A stretch of 64,000 nucleotides of DNA from Megaleporinus macrocephalus (GCA_021613375.1 CM038725.1:12698589-12762588), one strand, 5' to 3'; positions 11,876-24,130 are shown, counted from the stretch's first letter. Notes: generated by a model not told the origin, from the sequence alone. Made by a program: numbers and translations.

Positions 11876-12158
11876 ACAACAAAGTTGGGACGCTGTGGGT
11901 TAAAAAAAGTAAAAAAATTTAAATAAAAGCAGAATTCTGGCAGCAGAGATGATCAGTCCCAACTTTTTTTCAGATGTGCTGCCGCCATCAAGTTCTGAAT
12001 TTCCAGAAACATTAAAATATCTCACTTTTTAACATCTGAAATGTTCTATTGGGAATAAAATATTGGCCTATGAGATTAGCAAATCATTGCATTCTGTTTT
12101 TATTCATGTTTATTTACATTTTACACAACGTCCCAACTTTTCGTGAATTGGGGTTTTA
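11876..12158. mobile_element. Internally deleted DNA element with AAGTTGGGACG ends
   Basis: Left end ACAAAGTTGGGACGCTGTG and right end CACAACGTCCCAACTTTTCG are inverted repeats, followed by AATTGGGGTTTTA. The right half carries AGCAAATCATTGCATTCTG and a TTTTTATTCATGTTTA run, typical of a very abundant teleost element that I recall as autonomous in longer form. Only about 280 bp remain. Superfamily not assigned. Confidence 0.65.
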
Positions 12159-12162
12159 TACT

Positions 12163-12406
12163 GTCACTGTCCAAAGAAAAACATTTATCACAATTTTTGA
12201 TGATTTTCATTTTTCTGTATCATTTAAACCCGACAGCTGCCTTTTACATTGGGTAAAAATTTCAAGATGAATGGACCAATAGAAATGCTCCAAAATAGCA
12301 TGGAAAAGTCTGGTTCCATTGACTTACATTGAAAGTGAAGAATGTTTTTGGCCTCTCTTGTAAAGTTGGCATTTTGGAAATACTTGTTTTCTTTGGACAG
12401 CGACAA
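12163..12406 (-). mobile_element. 240-bp MITE family, copy B
   Basis: Both termini are well kept: TCACTGTCCAAAGAAAAAC on the left and TTTTCTTTGGACAGCGAC on the right, a near-perfect inverted pair. Internal words GACCAATAGAAATGCTCC, TTCCATTGACTTACATTG and GTAAAGTTGGCATTTTGG are the reverse complement of copy A. Confidence 0.88.
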
Positions 12407-13534
12407 TATATACCTATACAGGTACTATTACACAGGTCCCAATAACAGAATGCCCTGATAAGGAGAAACTGGAACACTGTTGCGTAACCTTATTTACTGT
12501 ATTCAAACATTATAAGTGCATATTAGGGGGGAACAACAGAAAACTTCCATTATGGGTCCTTTAAACATGCACTGACGAACCGTTCAAGACTGGCATGTCA
12601 TAAAAAACCTAGATTACAGACCCTCATAAACCTGTAATGACCGATCATTATAATCACAGCACACAGTCAAACACACTGTGATTGGAGAGAACGCTCATTT
12701 ACATATTAAAGCGTGCTGATATATTTAGCTCGGTTGCCTGCGTAATATTTAATAATATATTAGCTCCATCAAAAACAACATCAGAAACGGCAGCTATATT
12801 ATCATCAGACGTTGAATAAGCGCCATTAAGATACTAATCTAGTACCTTCTGAACTTCCTAAAAAGCCAGGCTTCAAAAAAATAAAAAATAAATAAATAAA
12901 TAAATAAAACCTCAAGCAGTTCTCCCGGTGAGATGCTCTGGGCTTCTCTTCAACCATCATTACACAACACATCACGGCTCGCTAGCCGTTCAAATATATT
13001 TAGCACAGCAGATGACTCAAGTATCGGTGTGAGGACCCAAAATCAAAGCAAACTCGCACAGTTTCAGCCACCACTTGAGCTGTCCTCCTCAGTCCGCCGA
13101 AACCAGGACAAGACAAACAAGCACACAGCTGAAAACGTGTGGCTGTAGTGATTCAGTGTTATGAATTCACACCTCCACCAGGGAGAAAAACAGCAGAGGG
13201 AGAAACACAGCATGTGTCTGGAGTGAACATCAAGCACCGTCGTGGATATTACCAGGCGTGTACCATATATCTGCAGCTGATATTATAATAACGCTCCATT
13301 ATCCCACCTGTTCTATTTTTACTGCCCTTCATATATAGATTATGGAATAAAATTAAAGAGCAATTTCACATCTTTTTTTGTGCCTAGTTTTAAGTAAAAA
13401 GCTACATTCTAGAGAAATCAGTCACAGCAGTGATATAGTGATATAGGAACCAGACGTGCAAAACCTTTAAGCACTTGGGCCCAGGGCCTAAACACTGTTC
13501 GCGTATAGAATGTAGGTCACAAACTGAGGTTTTA
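12407..13534. other. Anonymous non-coding sequence
   Basis: Includes a short (AAAT)n run near 12880-12910. The block 12640-12830 is non-repetitive, with TTTACATATTAAAGCG and several TAATATTTA words, and could be a conserved element. A 71-codon frame at 12933-13148 has no domain I recognise. Confidence 0.5.
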
Positions 13535-13948
13535 TTAAAGGAGCGATATGTAAAATAATGTAATTAATGGGTAGGATTGGTTCAGTGGTTTTGTTTAGTC
13601 TTATAAGAGCTAAAATGAATATGAAGTATATACAAAGACATAACAGCTTGGACAGGATGTCAAAGACGTCTATCTATTGTGTTGCAGAGATATCTACTGA
13701 AGGTGGTATGCTAGCCAGCTTGTCCCAGGCTGTCCGGTCTCGTAATAACACTTTCTACTTCAAGAGTGAGTCATTGTAGTGTAAAGCCATCAGTCCAACA
13801 TGAGCCAAAAACAGAAAATGAGTGACAAAAATAGCAGCTAAACAAGAATTAACACTGATACTGCTTTCCTCAGACAGTTAAGTAAATGAGGTGAGGAATA
13901 AAACGGGAGCAGGAACTTTAAAGGTGATCTTACATATTGCTCCTTTAA
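13535..13948. mobile_element. MITE with TTAAAGGAGC terminal repeats
   Basis: Left TTAAAGGAGCGATATGTAA and right TTACATATTGCTCCTTTAA are inverted repeats with one mismatch over 19 bases. The outermost four bases are TTAA on both sides, which could be a duplicated TTAA target as in piggyBac-like elements or just part of the terminus. The interior (about 375 bp) has a 70-codon frame without a domain. Confidence 0.75.
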
Positions 13949-15073
13949 TATATAACACTATAATATATAAGACTTTATTTTGTTGTTATTAACACATTAA
14001 CACATGAGGGAAGGGGTTAGGCCAAATCACACCACATCCTCACGGGCCAATCAGAGCCCACAGAGTCCACACTTTCCTAAAAGAAAGTTATTACATAACA
14101 TAGTTATGCCTGCGAGGTCGCTTAATGAGTGTTTAAAAAAAATTAGATTAAAACCTATTTTTAAAACCATTTCTGCCACAGAGGGAGCTGTACCACAAAA
14201 ATAGGTTCACTCTTGGTTGTGCATGGTAAACAAATTGGCTATAATTTTGCATTATATACTGTGTGACCCCGGTTCCCATCACCACCACTGTAAAGAATTA
14301 GAGCCTCTACAATAAACCCTTTCACATCACACCACTCTGAAGGACTCTGCTTAGATCTCAGTGAGGTATGTATGCAGAACATTTGCTAAATCAGCAGAAT
14401 TTTCAGTTCAGCAAAGTGATACTTCATCATATCTGTACTGATACATCTACTCGTATTACTTTCTAATCAACGTACACTGCAAAGCACAAAAACAGATAAA
14501 GAAGGAAAGACTTTCCTGTCGGCATCAGACAAATCACTGCTCTGAGGCTCTCCTGGCTGCAGACGCATTCATAGATTCAATGATTACAACACAGTGGCTG
14601 ATATCTGAAAGCCTAATATCTGGAAATGAGTGGTGAAGGCGATGCTGGCGGGTTGATGAGATGAGATGTAAATCGTTTTTTTTGTGGATGGCGATTAAAT
14701 ACAGCGAACACTGATGGTGAGTTCTTTGGCTGGCAAAGGCGAAAGTGTCCCCTGTCTCTAGGGAAACGGTGCGATTGTGGTCTTATTTGACTGCCAAATG
14801 CAGCAGTCGCAACTCAGGCTGCTGCTAAGGCTTTTCGGGTTTGGACTGTTCAGCCTCCTGCTGTCTCACTTCTTACATTCGTTGCCCAACTTTAAACATT
14901 CCTAAGTTTCTGTCTTTCACCTAGCTGAAGGAAACGGACGTGGATGTTATAAAACAGGTCTATAGTAACAGATTGAGGAGTGTAACACTGCTATAATAAT
15001 ATATATTTTCAGATCCTTCAGTAGTCCAGCAGTCATGCAGTAAGTATTATAGTAGTATGTGTAGTATCATATC
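13949..15073. other. Anonymous non-coding sequence with a GC-balanced stretch
   Basis: No gene recognised. Roughly 14500-14900 is non-repetitive and GC-balanced with GCATTCATAGATTCAATGAT and ACTGCCAAATGCAGCAGTCG, and stands out from the AT-rich surroundings. It is a candidate conserved non-coding element, unproven. Confidence 0.45.
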
Positions 15074-15316
15074 ATCGCTGTCCCAAGAAAAAGTATCTCC
15101 AGAATGGCAACTTTACAGGAGAGGCCAAAAACAGTCTTTACTTTGAATGCAAGTCAATGGAACCAGAAATGTTTGTTAGTTATTTTAAAGCATTTCTATT
15201 GGTCCAATTATCAAGATACTCTCACACAATGTAAACGGTGGCTGTTGTATTCAAATGATGCAGGAAAGTAAAAATGGACTAAAATAGAGATACATGTTTA
15301 TCTTTGAACAGCGACC
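15074..15316 (+). mobile_element. 240-bp MITE family, copy C
   Basis: Left end ATCGCTGTCCCAAGAAAAAG, right end CTTTGAACAGCGACCAT. Internal AATGGCAACTTTACAGGAG, AAGTCAATGGAACCAGAAAT and TTTCTATTGGTCCAATTATC match the family in the plus orientation. Confidence 0.88.
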
Positions 15317-15568
15317 ATGTGGTCAATTATAGCAACTATGCTATGTGGTTTATATAGGAATGCTGCAGAAATGCACGTGCTGTTGCTATAGATCTTTTCC
15401 ACAAGGGCAGTCCTGGTGCAATGCACGTTGGCATGCTGCTGGAAAAGCCTCAGCAGCCCTTGTTAAGTAATAAATGCTGCTCAGTTCACATGGAGCAAAA
15501 AAGCCTGCAAACTCTAACCGGGCAGATGAAGCTCCAGGAGTGAAGTGATCACTGCAGGTGTTAGTGGA

Positions 15569-15582
15569 GCACGAGGGGGCAC
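15569..15582 (+). promoter_or_regulatory. CTCF-like motif at the edge of the CpG-rich block
   Basis: GCACGAGGGGGCAC differs by one base from the core CCACNAGGGGGCRS-type CTCF consensus. It sits just upstream of the GC-rich stretch beginning near 15640, where insulator or promoter-proximal CTCF sites are common in vertebrates. Occupancy cannot be judged from sequence. Confidence 0.4.
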
Positions 15583-15639
15583 CTGGCTGTGCATCGAGTC
15601 CGCTTCAGCACCACAGACGCTCTGCCTACAGCGCTGGTC

Positions 15640-16070
15640 CAGCTGCTCGACATTTCTGCAGTCGTTTCTGTTTACAGGCGTGTTATTTCTCGCGCGCGCT
15701 ACAAGCATGCAGCAGTGTCTGCGACTAAACGCGTGCAAAGCTGCTCGAACGGTGGCGCGTCCCAAATCATGTATGTGTAACGAAAATCGGTCTCGTGACT
15801 GGGTTCTCGGTGCGCGCGCGCTGGAGCATGCAGTAGAGCGCGTGTGTTCGTGCTGGCCGGTGGTTGTGCGGTACCTTTGGCCGCCGTCGCTGCAGATGGA
15901 GCCCATGAGTCTGTGCGGCGGCGCCGCTCTCAGACTCCTCGCGTCCGGCTCCGGGTCGGCCGGAGACTCGCCGAGCCTGACCGCCATCGGTCCACCGCTT
16001 CAGGGCAGCAGAGGAGGAGAGAAACCCGCCGGCGGCCAAGCCATGAGGGAGGAGGAGAGAGTCCCTCTCC
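15640..16070. promoter_or_regulatory. CpG island-like block, possible promoter
   Basis: CpG dinucleotides are dense (CTCGCGCGCGCTAC, GGTGCGCGCGCGCTGG, GGCGGCGCCGCTCTC, GCCGCCGTCGCTGC), in sharp contrast to the AT-rich, CpG-poor DNA on both sides. There is no TATA box. This is the only CpG-island-like segment outside the LTR, so it is the best candidate in the window for a host promoter. The direction of any transcript is not evident. Confidence 0.6.
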
Positions 16071-16083
16071 CTCAGTTCCTCTC
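15897..16083 (+). other. Candidate first exon within the CpG block (speculative)
   Basis: An ATG at 15897 opens a frame starting MEPMSLCGGAALRLL, rich in G, S, A and P, that runs into the CT-rich tract, where it becomes a meaningless L/S repeat. A minus-strand frame (MAVRLGESPADPEPD from about 15987) is equally open, so openness alone says little in GC-rich DNA. I see no strong splice donor and recognise no family. Recorded only because of the CpG context. Confidence 0.12.
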
Positions 16084-16498
16084 TCTCTCTCTTTCTCTCT
16101 CAATCTCTAGCTCCCCTGTCTCTGCGTCGTTCTCTCTCACTCTATCCTTTCCTGCCTCTCTGTTTCTCACTCCCTCTTTTTCTGCCTCTCTACCTCAGCG
16201 CATCTCTCTCTTCCTCCCTCCCTCCCTCCCTCCCTTTCTCCAGCTAATTCGCTCACTCTGTCACTTGTACTTTCTCTCGCTCTCTCTCCTGTTTCTCCTT
16301 CTCGCTCGTCCTCTCTCTCTCTCTCCCCTCTCTCTCTCTCTCTCTCTCTGTCACTCACTTCATCCTTTTTTCATTCCAGTTCATCTCTCTCCCTCCTTTT
16401 CTGTTTTTCTTCTTCTCTTCTCACTCACTTCTACTCTCTCTCTGTCTCTCTCACTCTCTCTCTCTCTTTCACTTCATCCTGTTCTCTCTCTCTCTGTC

Positions 16499-16545
<47 letters not shown>

Positions 16546-16619
16546 TCATCCTTTTCTCACTCCTGTACATCTCTCTCCCTCCTTTTCTGTTTTTCTTTTT
16601 CTTCTCTCACACTGTCACT

Positions 16620-16667
<48 letters not shown>

Positions 16668-17440
16668 TAATCATGTTCTCTCTCCATCGCTACAACAACT
16701 ACTACTACTATGTTGTCTCACTCATTCAGTCTTATTCTCTCTCTCTGTTTTTCTCATTCTCCCACCTTTTCCTGATCTCCTTCGTTCTCGCCTCCTTGTC
16801 TGCCTCTTTCTCAGTCCCTCCTTTTCTCTTTCTACCTTAGTACATCTTTCTGTCTCTCTCCCCTCTTCCTTCCTCTTTTACTTTCTCGACTTTTCTGCCT
16901 ATCTCTCTGTCGTTCTCTCTTCCTCCTTTTCTGCTTCTCACGCTTCTGCTCTCTTTCGCTCTTCTCTCTCAGTATCATTTACATACTCTCTTGTTCGTTT
17001 ACCCTCTCCCTCTCTCTCTCTTTTTATTGATTCATTTTCGCTTCCCCTTTCTTTTTCTCCCTACTTTTCTCAGTCTCGTTCTGTCACTCCCCCTTTCTTT
17101 ACCAGCTTTTCCTCACTGCCTCCTTTTCTGCTTCTGACTCCCTCCTTTTCTGTTTTATTCAGTCATGCCATCCTTCTCCCTCCTTTTCTGTCCCTGCCTT
17201 CTTCTTTTTCATTCCTCATTCCTCTAATTCACCCACTCCCTCCTGTTTTACTCTCTTTGTCCTTTTTCTTTCTCTTGGTTATTGCTCTATCCCTACATCC
17301 CTCTCTCTTTTTCATTCTGTCACTATATCCTCTATCTCTCTATTTCATCCTTCCTCTCTCTGACCACACGTGCTTCGGTCTGATTTGCAGTAATGGCCTT
17401 GTGGCCTCAGGGAAAAGGAGATGCAGCCCAGTTCCACTCC

Positions 17441-17504
<64 letters not shown>

Positions 17505-17510
17505 TGCATG
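16071..17510. repeat. Polypyrimidine tract with (CT)n microsatellites
   Basis: About 1.4 kb in which the + strand is nearly all C and T. Pure (CT)n runs lie near 16310-16350, 16430-16540, 16630-16664 and 17437-17503, separated by imperfect TCTTTTTCTG and CTCCCTCC variants. Blocks such as CACTTCATCCTTTTCTCACT recur, indicating internal duplication. Long frames here (431 codons plus, RERE-rich minus) are compositional. Such strand asymmetry can adopt triplex (H-DNA) structure. Confidence 0.93.
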
Positions 17511-17744
17511 CTCTTTGAAGGCTCTCGATTTCCCCACATGCAAAACTGTAACTGTTTCGAAGTCTTTATGTCCACAAGCTTTGTAAACGAGGACATGGTT
17601 AGCCAGTTATCGGACTCGAAATGTCAAATCTAATGAATGTACACAGCTCACAGCGGACCCTCCAGATTCTACACTGAAAACTGGTATATAGTGACATATA
17701 ATTGTTATCTTTACATAACAATACAGCTAAATATAAAAAGAAAG

Positions 17745-18058
17745 AACATAACACCATAACATTAAAACCTTATATCTGATGGTCCACAAACTGCAACAAC
17801 AGATGAGCTACTGTCTCGGAAGTTACATCTACATGGTGGATCTAATAGAGTGGACAGTGAATGGACGCAGTGTTTTAAAACTCCAGCTACACTGCTGTGT
17901 CTACACCACCATGTCAGTGTGACTGCAGTGCTGAGAATGTCCCACCACCCAAATAATATCTACTTTGTGGTGGTCCTTTAGGGGTCCTGATACTTGAATA
18001 ACAGTCTGTAGGTACTAGAACGTTCACAGAGCAGCTGTCCTTGTTAAAAATGATTAAA
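17745..18058. mobile_element. Foldback DNA element, copy 3 (partial)
   Basis: Starts with CACCATAACATTAAAACC and contains CTCCAGCTACACTGCTGTGT, GACTGCAGTGCTGAGAATG and TTTGTGGTGGTCCTTTAGG, matching copies 1 and 2. The right terminus is missing: the element runs directly into the 24-bp minisatellite at ATTAAAACAGTACTAAAACG. Confidence 0.72.
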
Positions 18059-18060
18059 AC

Positions 18061-21000
18061 AGTACTAAAACGTTTGACTGGTAGTGATCTAAAACGTTTG
18101 ACTGGTAGTGATCTAAAACGTTTGGCTGGTAGTGTACTAAAACGTTTGACTGGTAGTGTACTAAAACGTTTGACTGGTAGTGTATCTAAAACGTTTGACT
18201 GGTAGTGTATCTAAAACGTTTGACTGGTAGTGTACTAAAACGTTTGGCTGGTAGTGTATCTAAAACGTTTGGCTGGTAGTGTACTAAAACGTTTGACTGG
18301 TAGTGTATCTAAAACGTTTGACTGGTAGTGATCTAAAACGTTTGTCTGGTAGTGTACTAAAACGTTTGACTGGTAGTGTATCTAAAACGTTTGGCTGGTA
18401 GTGTACTAAAACGTTTGACTGGTAGTGTATCTAAAACATTTGACTGGTAGTGATCTAAAACGTTTGGCTGGTAGTGTACTAAAACGTTTGACTGGTAGTG
18501 TACTAAAAAGTTTGACTGGTAGTGTACTAAAACGTTTGACTGGTAGTGTACTAAAACGTTTGACTGGTAGTGTACTAAAACGTTTGACTGGTAGTGTATC
18601 TAAAACGTTTGACTGGTAGTGATCTAAAACGTTTGACTGGTAGTGTACTAAAACGTTTGGCTGGTAGTGTATCTAAAACGTTTGGCTGGTAGTGATCTAA
18701 AACGTTTGACTGGTAGTGTACTAAAACGTTTGACTGGTAGTGTACTAAAACGTTTGACTGGTAGTGTATCTAAAACGTTTGACTGGTAGTGATCTAAAAC
18801 GTTTGTCTGGTAGTGTACTAAAACGTTTGACTGGTAGTGTATCTAAAACGTTTGGCTGGTAGTGTACTAAAACGTTTGACTGGTAGTGTATCTAAAACAT
18901 TTGACTGGTAGTGATCTAAAACGTTTGGCTGGTAGTGTACTAAAACGTTTGACTGGTAGTGTACTAAAAAGTTTGACTGGTAGTGTACTAAAACGTTTGA
19001 CTGGTAGTGTACTAAAACGTTTGACTGGTAGTGTATCTAAAACGTTTGACTGGTAGTGATCTAAAACGTTTGACTGGTAGTGTACTAAAACGTTTGACTG
19101 GTAGTGTACTAAAACGTTTGACTGGTAGTGATCTAAAACGTTTGACTGGTAGTGTATCTAAAACGTTTGACTGGTAGTGTACTAAAAAGCTTGACAGGTA
19201 GTGTATTAAAACGTTTGACTGGTAGTGATCTAAAACGTTTGACTGGTAGTGTACTAAAACGTTTGACTGGTAGTGTATCTAAAACGTTTGGCTGGTAGTG
19301 TATCTAAAACGTTTGGCTGGTAGTGTATTAAAACATTTGACTGGTAGTGTATCTAAAACGTTTGGCTGGTAGTGTATCTAAAACGTTTGGCTGGTAGTGT
19401 ATCTAAAACGTTTGGCTGGTAGTGTACTAAAACGTTTGGCTGGTAGTGTATCTAAAACGTTTGGCTGGTAGTGATCTAAAACGTTTGACTGGTAGTGTAC
19501 TAAAATGTCTGGTTGGTAGTGTATCTAAAACATTTGGCTGGTAGTGTATCTAAAACGTTTAACTGGTAGTGTACTAAAATGTCTGGTTGGTAGTGTATCT
19601 AAAACGTTTGACTGGTAGTGTATCTAAAACGTTTGGCTGGTAGTGTACTAAAACGTTTGGCTGGTAGTGATCTAAAACGTTTGGCTGGTAGTGATCTAAA
19701 ATGTTTGACTGGTAGTGTACTAAAACGTTTGGCTGGTAGTTTATCTAAAACGTTAAGCTGGTAGTGTATCTAAAATGTTTGACTGGTAGTGTACTAAAAC
19801 GTTAAGCTGGTAGTGATCTAAAATGTTTGACTGGTAGTGTATCTAAAACGTTTGGCTGGTAGTGTACTAAAACGTTTGACTGGTAGTGTACTAAAACATT
19901 TGACTGGTAGTGTATCTAAAACGTTTGGCTGGTAGTGTATCTAAAACGTTTGGCTGGTAGTGTATCTAAAACGTTTTACTGGTAGTGTATCTAAAACGTC
20001 TGGTTGGTAGTGTATCTAAAACATTTGGCTGGTAGTGTTCTAAAACGTTTGACTGGTAGTGTACTAAAACGTTTGACTGGTAGTGTTCTAAAACGTTTGA
20101 CTGGTAGTGTACTAAAACGTTTGACTGGTAGTGTATCTAAAACGTCTGGTTGGTAGTGTATCTAAAACATTTGGCTGGTAGTGTTCTAAAACGTTTGACT
20201 GGTAGTGTATCTAAAACGTTTTACTGGTAGTGTACTAAAACGTCTGGTTGGTAGTGTATCTAAAACATTTGGTTGGTAGTGTATCTAAAACATTTGGCTG
20301 GTAGTGTATCTAAAACATTTGACTGGTAGTGTATCTAAAACGTCTGGTTGGTAGTGTATCTAAAACATTTGGCTGGTAGTGTTCTAAAACGTCTGGTTGG
20401 TAGTGTATCTAAAACATTTGGTTGGTAGTGTATCTAAAACATTTGGCTGGTAGTGTATCTAAAACATTTGACTGGTAGTGTATCTAAAACGTCTGGTTGG
20501 TAGTGTATCTAAAACATTTGGCTGGTAGTGTTCTAAAACGTTTGACTGGTAGTGATCTAAAACGTTTGACTGGTAGTGATCTAAAACGTCTGGTTGGTAG
20601 TGTATCTAAAACATTTGGCTGGTAGTGTTCTAAAACGTTTGACTGGTAGTGTATCTAAAACATTTGGCTGGTAGTGTTCTAAAACGTTTGACTGGTAGTG
20701 TATCTAAAACGTTTGGCTGGTAGTGTATCTAAAACGTTTGACTGGTAGTGTACTAAAACGTTTGACTGGTAGTGATCTAAAACGTTTGGCCGGTAGTATA
20801 CTAAAACGTTTGAATGGTAGTGTACTAAAACGTTTGACTGGTAGTGTACTAAAACGTTTGGCCGGTAGTGTACTAAAACGTTTGACCGGTAGTGTACTTA
20901 AACGTTTGAATGGTAGTGTACTAAAACGTTTGACTGGTAGTGTACTAAAACGTTTGAATGGTAGTGATCTAAAACGTTTGGCTGGTAGTGTACTAAAACG

Positions 21001-23271
21001 TTTGAATGGTAGTGATCTAAAACGTTTGGCTGGTAGTGTACTAAAACGTTTGACTGGTAGTGTACTAAAACGTTTGACTGGTAGTGTTCTAAAACGTTTG
21101 GCCGGTAGTGTACTAAAACGTTTGGCTGGTAGTGTACTAAAACGTTTGAATGGTAGTGATCTAAAACGTTTGGCTGGTAGTGTACTAAAACGTCTGGTTG
21201 GTAGTGTATCTAAAACGTTTGACTGGTAGTGTATCTAAAACGTTTGGCTGGTAGTGTATCTAAAACGTATGGCTGGTAGTGTATCTAAAACGTTTGACTG
21301 GTAGTGTAGTAAAATGTTTGACTGGTAGTGTATCTAAAACGTTTGGCTGGTAGTGATCTAAAACGTTTGGCTGGTAGTGTATCTAAAACGTATGGCTGGT
21401 AGTGTACTAAAATGTTTGGCTGGTAGTGTATCTAAAACGTTTGGCTGGTAGTGTATCTAAAACGTTTGGCTGGTAGTGATCTAAAACGTTTGACTGGTAG
21501 TGTACTAAAATGTCTGGTTGGTAGTGTATCTAAAACATTTGGCTGGTAGTGATCTAAAACGTTTGACTGGTAGTGTTCTAAAACGTTTGGCTGGTAGTGT
21601 ACTAAAATGTCTGGTTGGTAGTGTATCTAAAACGTTTGACTGGTAGTGTATCTAAAACGTTTGGCTGGTAGTGTACTAAAACGTTTGGCTGGTAGTGTAT
21701 CTAAAACGTTTGGCTGGTAGTGTATCTAAAATGTTTGACTGGTAGTGTACTAAAACGTTTAGCTGGTAGTGTTCTAAAACGTTTGACTGGTAGTGTACTA
21801 AAACGTTTGACTGGTAGTGTACTAAAACGTTTGACCGGTAGTGTACTAAAACATTTGACTGGTAGTGTATCTAAAACGTTTGGCTGGTAGTGTATCTAAA
21901 ACGTTTGGCTGGTAGTGTATCTAAAACGTTTTACTGGTAGTGTATCTAAAACGTCTGGTTGGTAGTGTATCTAAAACATTTGGCTGGTAGTGTTCTAAAA
22001 CGTTTGACTGGTAGTGTACTAAAACGTTTGACTGGTAGTGTTCTAAAACGTTTGACTGGTAGTGTACTAAAACGTTTGACTGGTAGTGTATCTAAAACGT
22101 CTGGTTGGTAGTGTATCTAAAACATTTGGCTGGTAGTGTATCTAAAACGTTTGACTGGTAGTGTATCTAAAACGTTTTACTGGTAGTGTATCTAAAACGT
22201 CTGGTTGGTAGTGTATCTAAAACATTTGGCTGGTAGTGTTCTAAAACGTTTGACTGGTAGTGTATCTAAAACATTTGGCTGGTAGTGTTCTAAAACGTTT
22301 GACTGGTAGTGTATCTAAAACGTTTGGCTGGTAGTGTATCTAAAACGTTTGACTGGTAGTGTACTAAAACGTTTGACTGGTAGTGATCTAAAACGTTTGG
22401 CCGGTAGTGTACTAAAACGTTTGAATGGTAGTGTACTAAAACGTTTGACTGGTAGTGTACTAAAACGTTTGGCCGGTAGTGTACTAAAACGTTTGACCGG
22501 TAGTGTACTTAAACGTTTGAATGGTAGTGTACTAAAACGTTTGACTGGTAGTGTACTAAAACGTTTGAATGGTAGTGATCTAAAACGTTTGGCTGGTAGT
22601 GTACTAAAACGTTTGAATGGTAGTGATCTAAAACGTTTGGCTGGTAGTGTACTAAAACGTTTGACTGGTAGTGTACTAAAACGTTTGACTGGTAGTGTTC
22701 TAAAACGTTTGGCCGGTAGTGTACTAAAACGTTTGACTGGTAGTGTACTAAAACGTTTGTCTGGTAGTGTACTAAAACGTTTGGCTGGTAGTGTACTAAA
22801 ACGTTTGAATGGTAGTGATCTAAAACGTTTGGCTGGTAGTGTACTAAAACGTCTGGTTGGTAGTGTATCTAAAACGTTTGACTGGTAGTGTATCTAAAAC
22901 GTTTGGCTGGTAGTGTATCTAAAACGTATGGCTGGTAGTGTATCTAAAACGTTTGACTGGTAGTGTAGTAAAATGTTTGACTGGTAGTGTATCTAAAACG
23001 TTTGGCTGGTAGTGATCTAAAACGTATGGCTGGTAGTGTACTAAAATGTTTGGCTGGTAGTGATCTAAAACGTATGGCTGGTAGTGTACTAAAATGTTTG
23101 GCTGGTAGTGTATCTAAAACGTTTGGCTGGTAGTGATCTAAAACGTTTGACTGGTAGTGTATCTAAAATGTTTTACTGGTAGTGTACTAAAACGTTTGAC
23201 TGGTAGTGTACTAAAACGTTTGACTGGTAGTGATCTAAAACGTTTGACTGGTAATGTATCTAAAACATTTG
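18061..23271. repeat. 24/25-bp minisatellite, left part (about 210 copies)
   Basis: The unit joins a CTAAAACGTTTG core to RCTGGTAGTG. Linkers are TGTA (24 bp), GAT (24 bp) or TGTAT (25 bp). The 24-bp forms stay in frame and give an 8-residue peptide repeat (V/D)LKRL(T/A/N)GS; each 25-bp unit shifts frame and closes it with SVSKTFDW and stop. Sub-variants (CTGGTTGG, GACCGG, GAATGG) are spatially clustered. A block at 20723-21229 recurs at 22334-22888, an offset of 1,611 bp, and another recurs at 461 bp. Its continuation is 25123-27207, beyond an inserted LTR. Confidence 0.97.
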
Positions 23272-24007
23272 TGTAACGATCCATGCATAAAACCCATACA
23301 TTGACTCTTCCTGATTTGGCGAACAGCATATTTTGTCTGTTCTAAGACTTTGTTTCAACCAGCGATTTCCACCATCCCCTTCTAGGACAGACTAGAGACA
23401 AGAAGTCTTCTCACACAGACACACACCACCCCCTCTCATCCTGCCTAAAAATCAGATAAGATAGAGCTAAAACTATTTATGACCCCTCTACCTCCACACA
23501 TCCTGCTGACACCAGTCTAGCAGAGACCAGACTTTATAAGCCAAATTAACTTTTCATAGAAATGTTCCTCTATTTGTGACCGTGAAATATGTAAAGTTGT
23601 TATGTGTCCACCTTATGTCTATACTGTGTCTTTTAATTTCCTTCTCTCTCTCCAAGACCTTTGATTTTCCAAGCAAAATTCTTTGATTTATGCTAAATGA
23701 ACCTTTGAAGAATGTTTTCATAACCTCATATTTAAGTTTCATTGTGGTTATAAGTGGTAGAATTTAGCGGTGTGTTAAAAGTTTTGTAAGTTTATTTAGT
23801 AAACTTAAAGATCTACTTAAATCCTTACGTTTACCAAAGCCTTTACAGCAGCTCAGATGAACGCAGGACACTTGAATTTAATTGGAGATTTATGCTTATT
23901 TTCATTTTAATCTACTCTTTTGTTTTCTTTTCTTAATTCTGTTTGAATCGGCATTCTCCTCTGGTATGTAAGATTCAAAGTTCAAAAGATGCCTGCTTTG
24001 CCCTCAG

Positions 24008-24012
24008 CCAAT
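24008..24012 (+). promoter_or_regulatory. CCAAT box of the LTR
   Basis: CAGCCAATCAGGATAG lies 119 bp upstream of the TATA box, within the presumed U3 region. Confidence 0.6.
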
Positions 24013-24130
24013 CAGGATAGTGTGATGTGATGCGCCCGGCTTGGCGCGAATGACTGTATGTGTTAAACACGAGTGATGCATATGCATGAGAGGGGGGGCC
24101 TCCACGTCACCCCTCCCCCTTCAGGAACTC

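Noticed and set aside
15545..16840. 431-codon open frame
   Set aside because: Most of its length is (CT)n read as L/S; only the first part lies in CpG-rich DNA, where open frames arise easily on both strands.
17340..17596. RERERE-rich minus-strand proteins
   Set aside because: Antisense of (CT)n microsatellite.
20723..21229. LKRLTGSV repeat protein (also at 22334, 25304, 25714, 26946)
   Set aside because: 24-bp minisatellite read in frame; the frame ends wherever a 25-bp unit occurs. Many frames differ only in where the shift falls.
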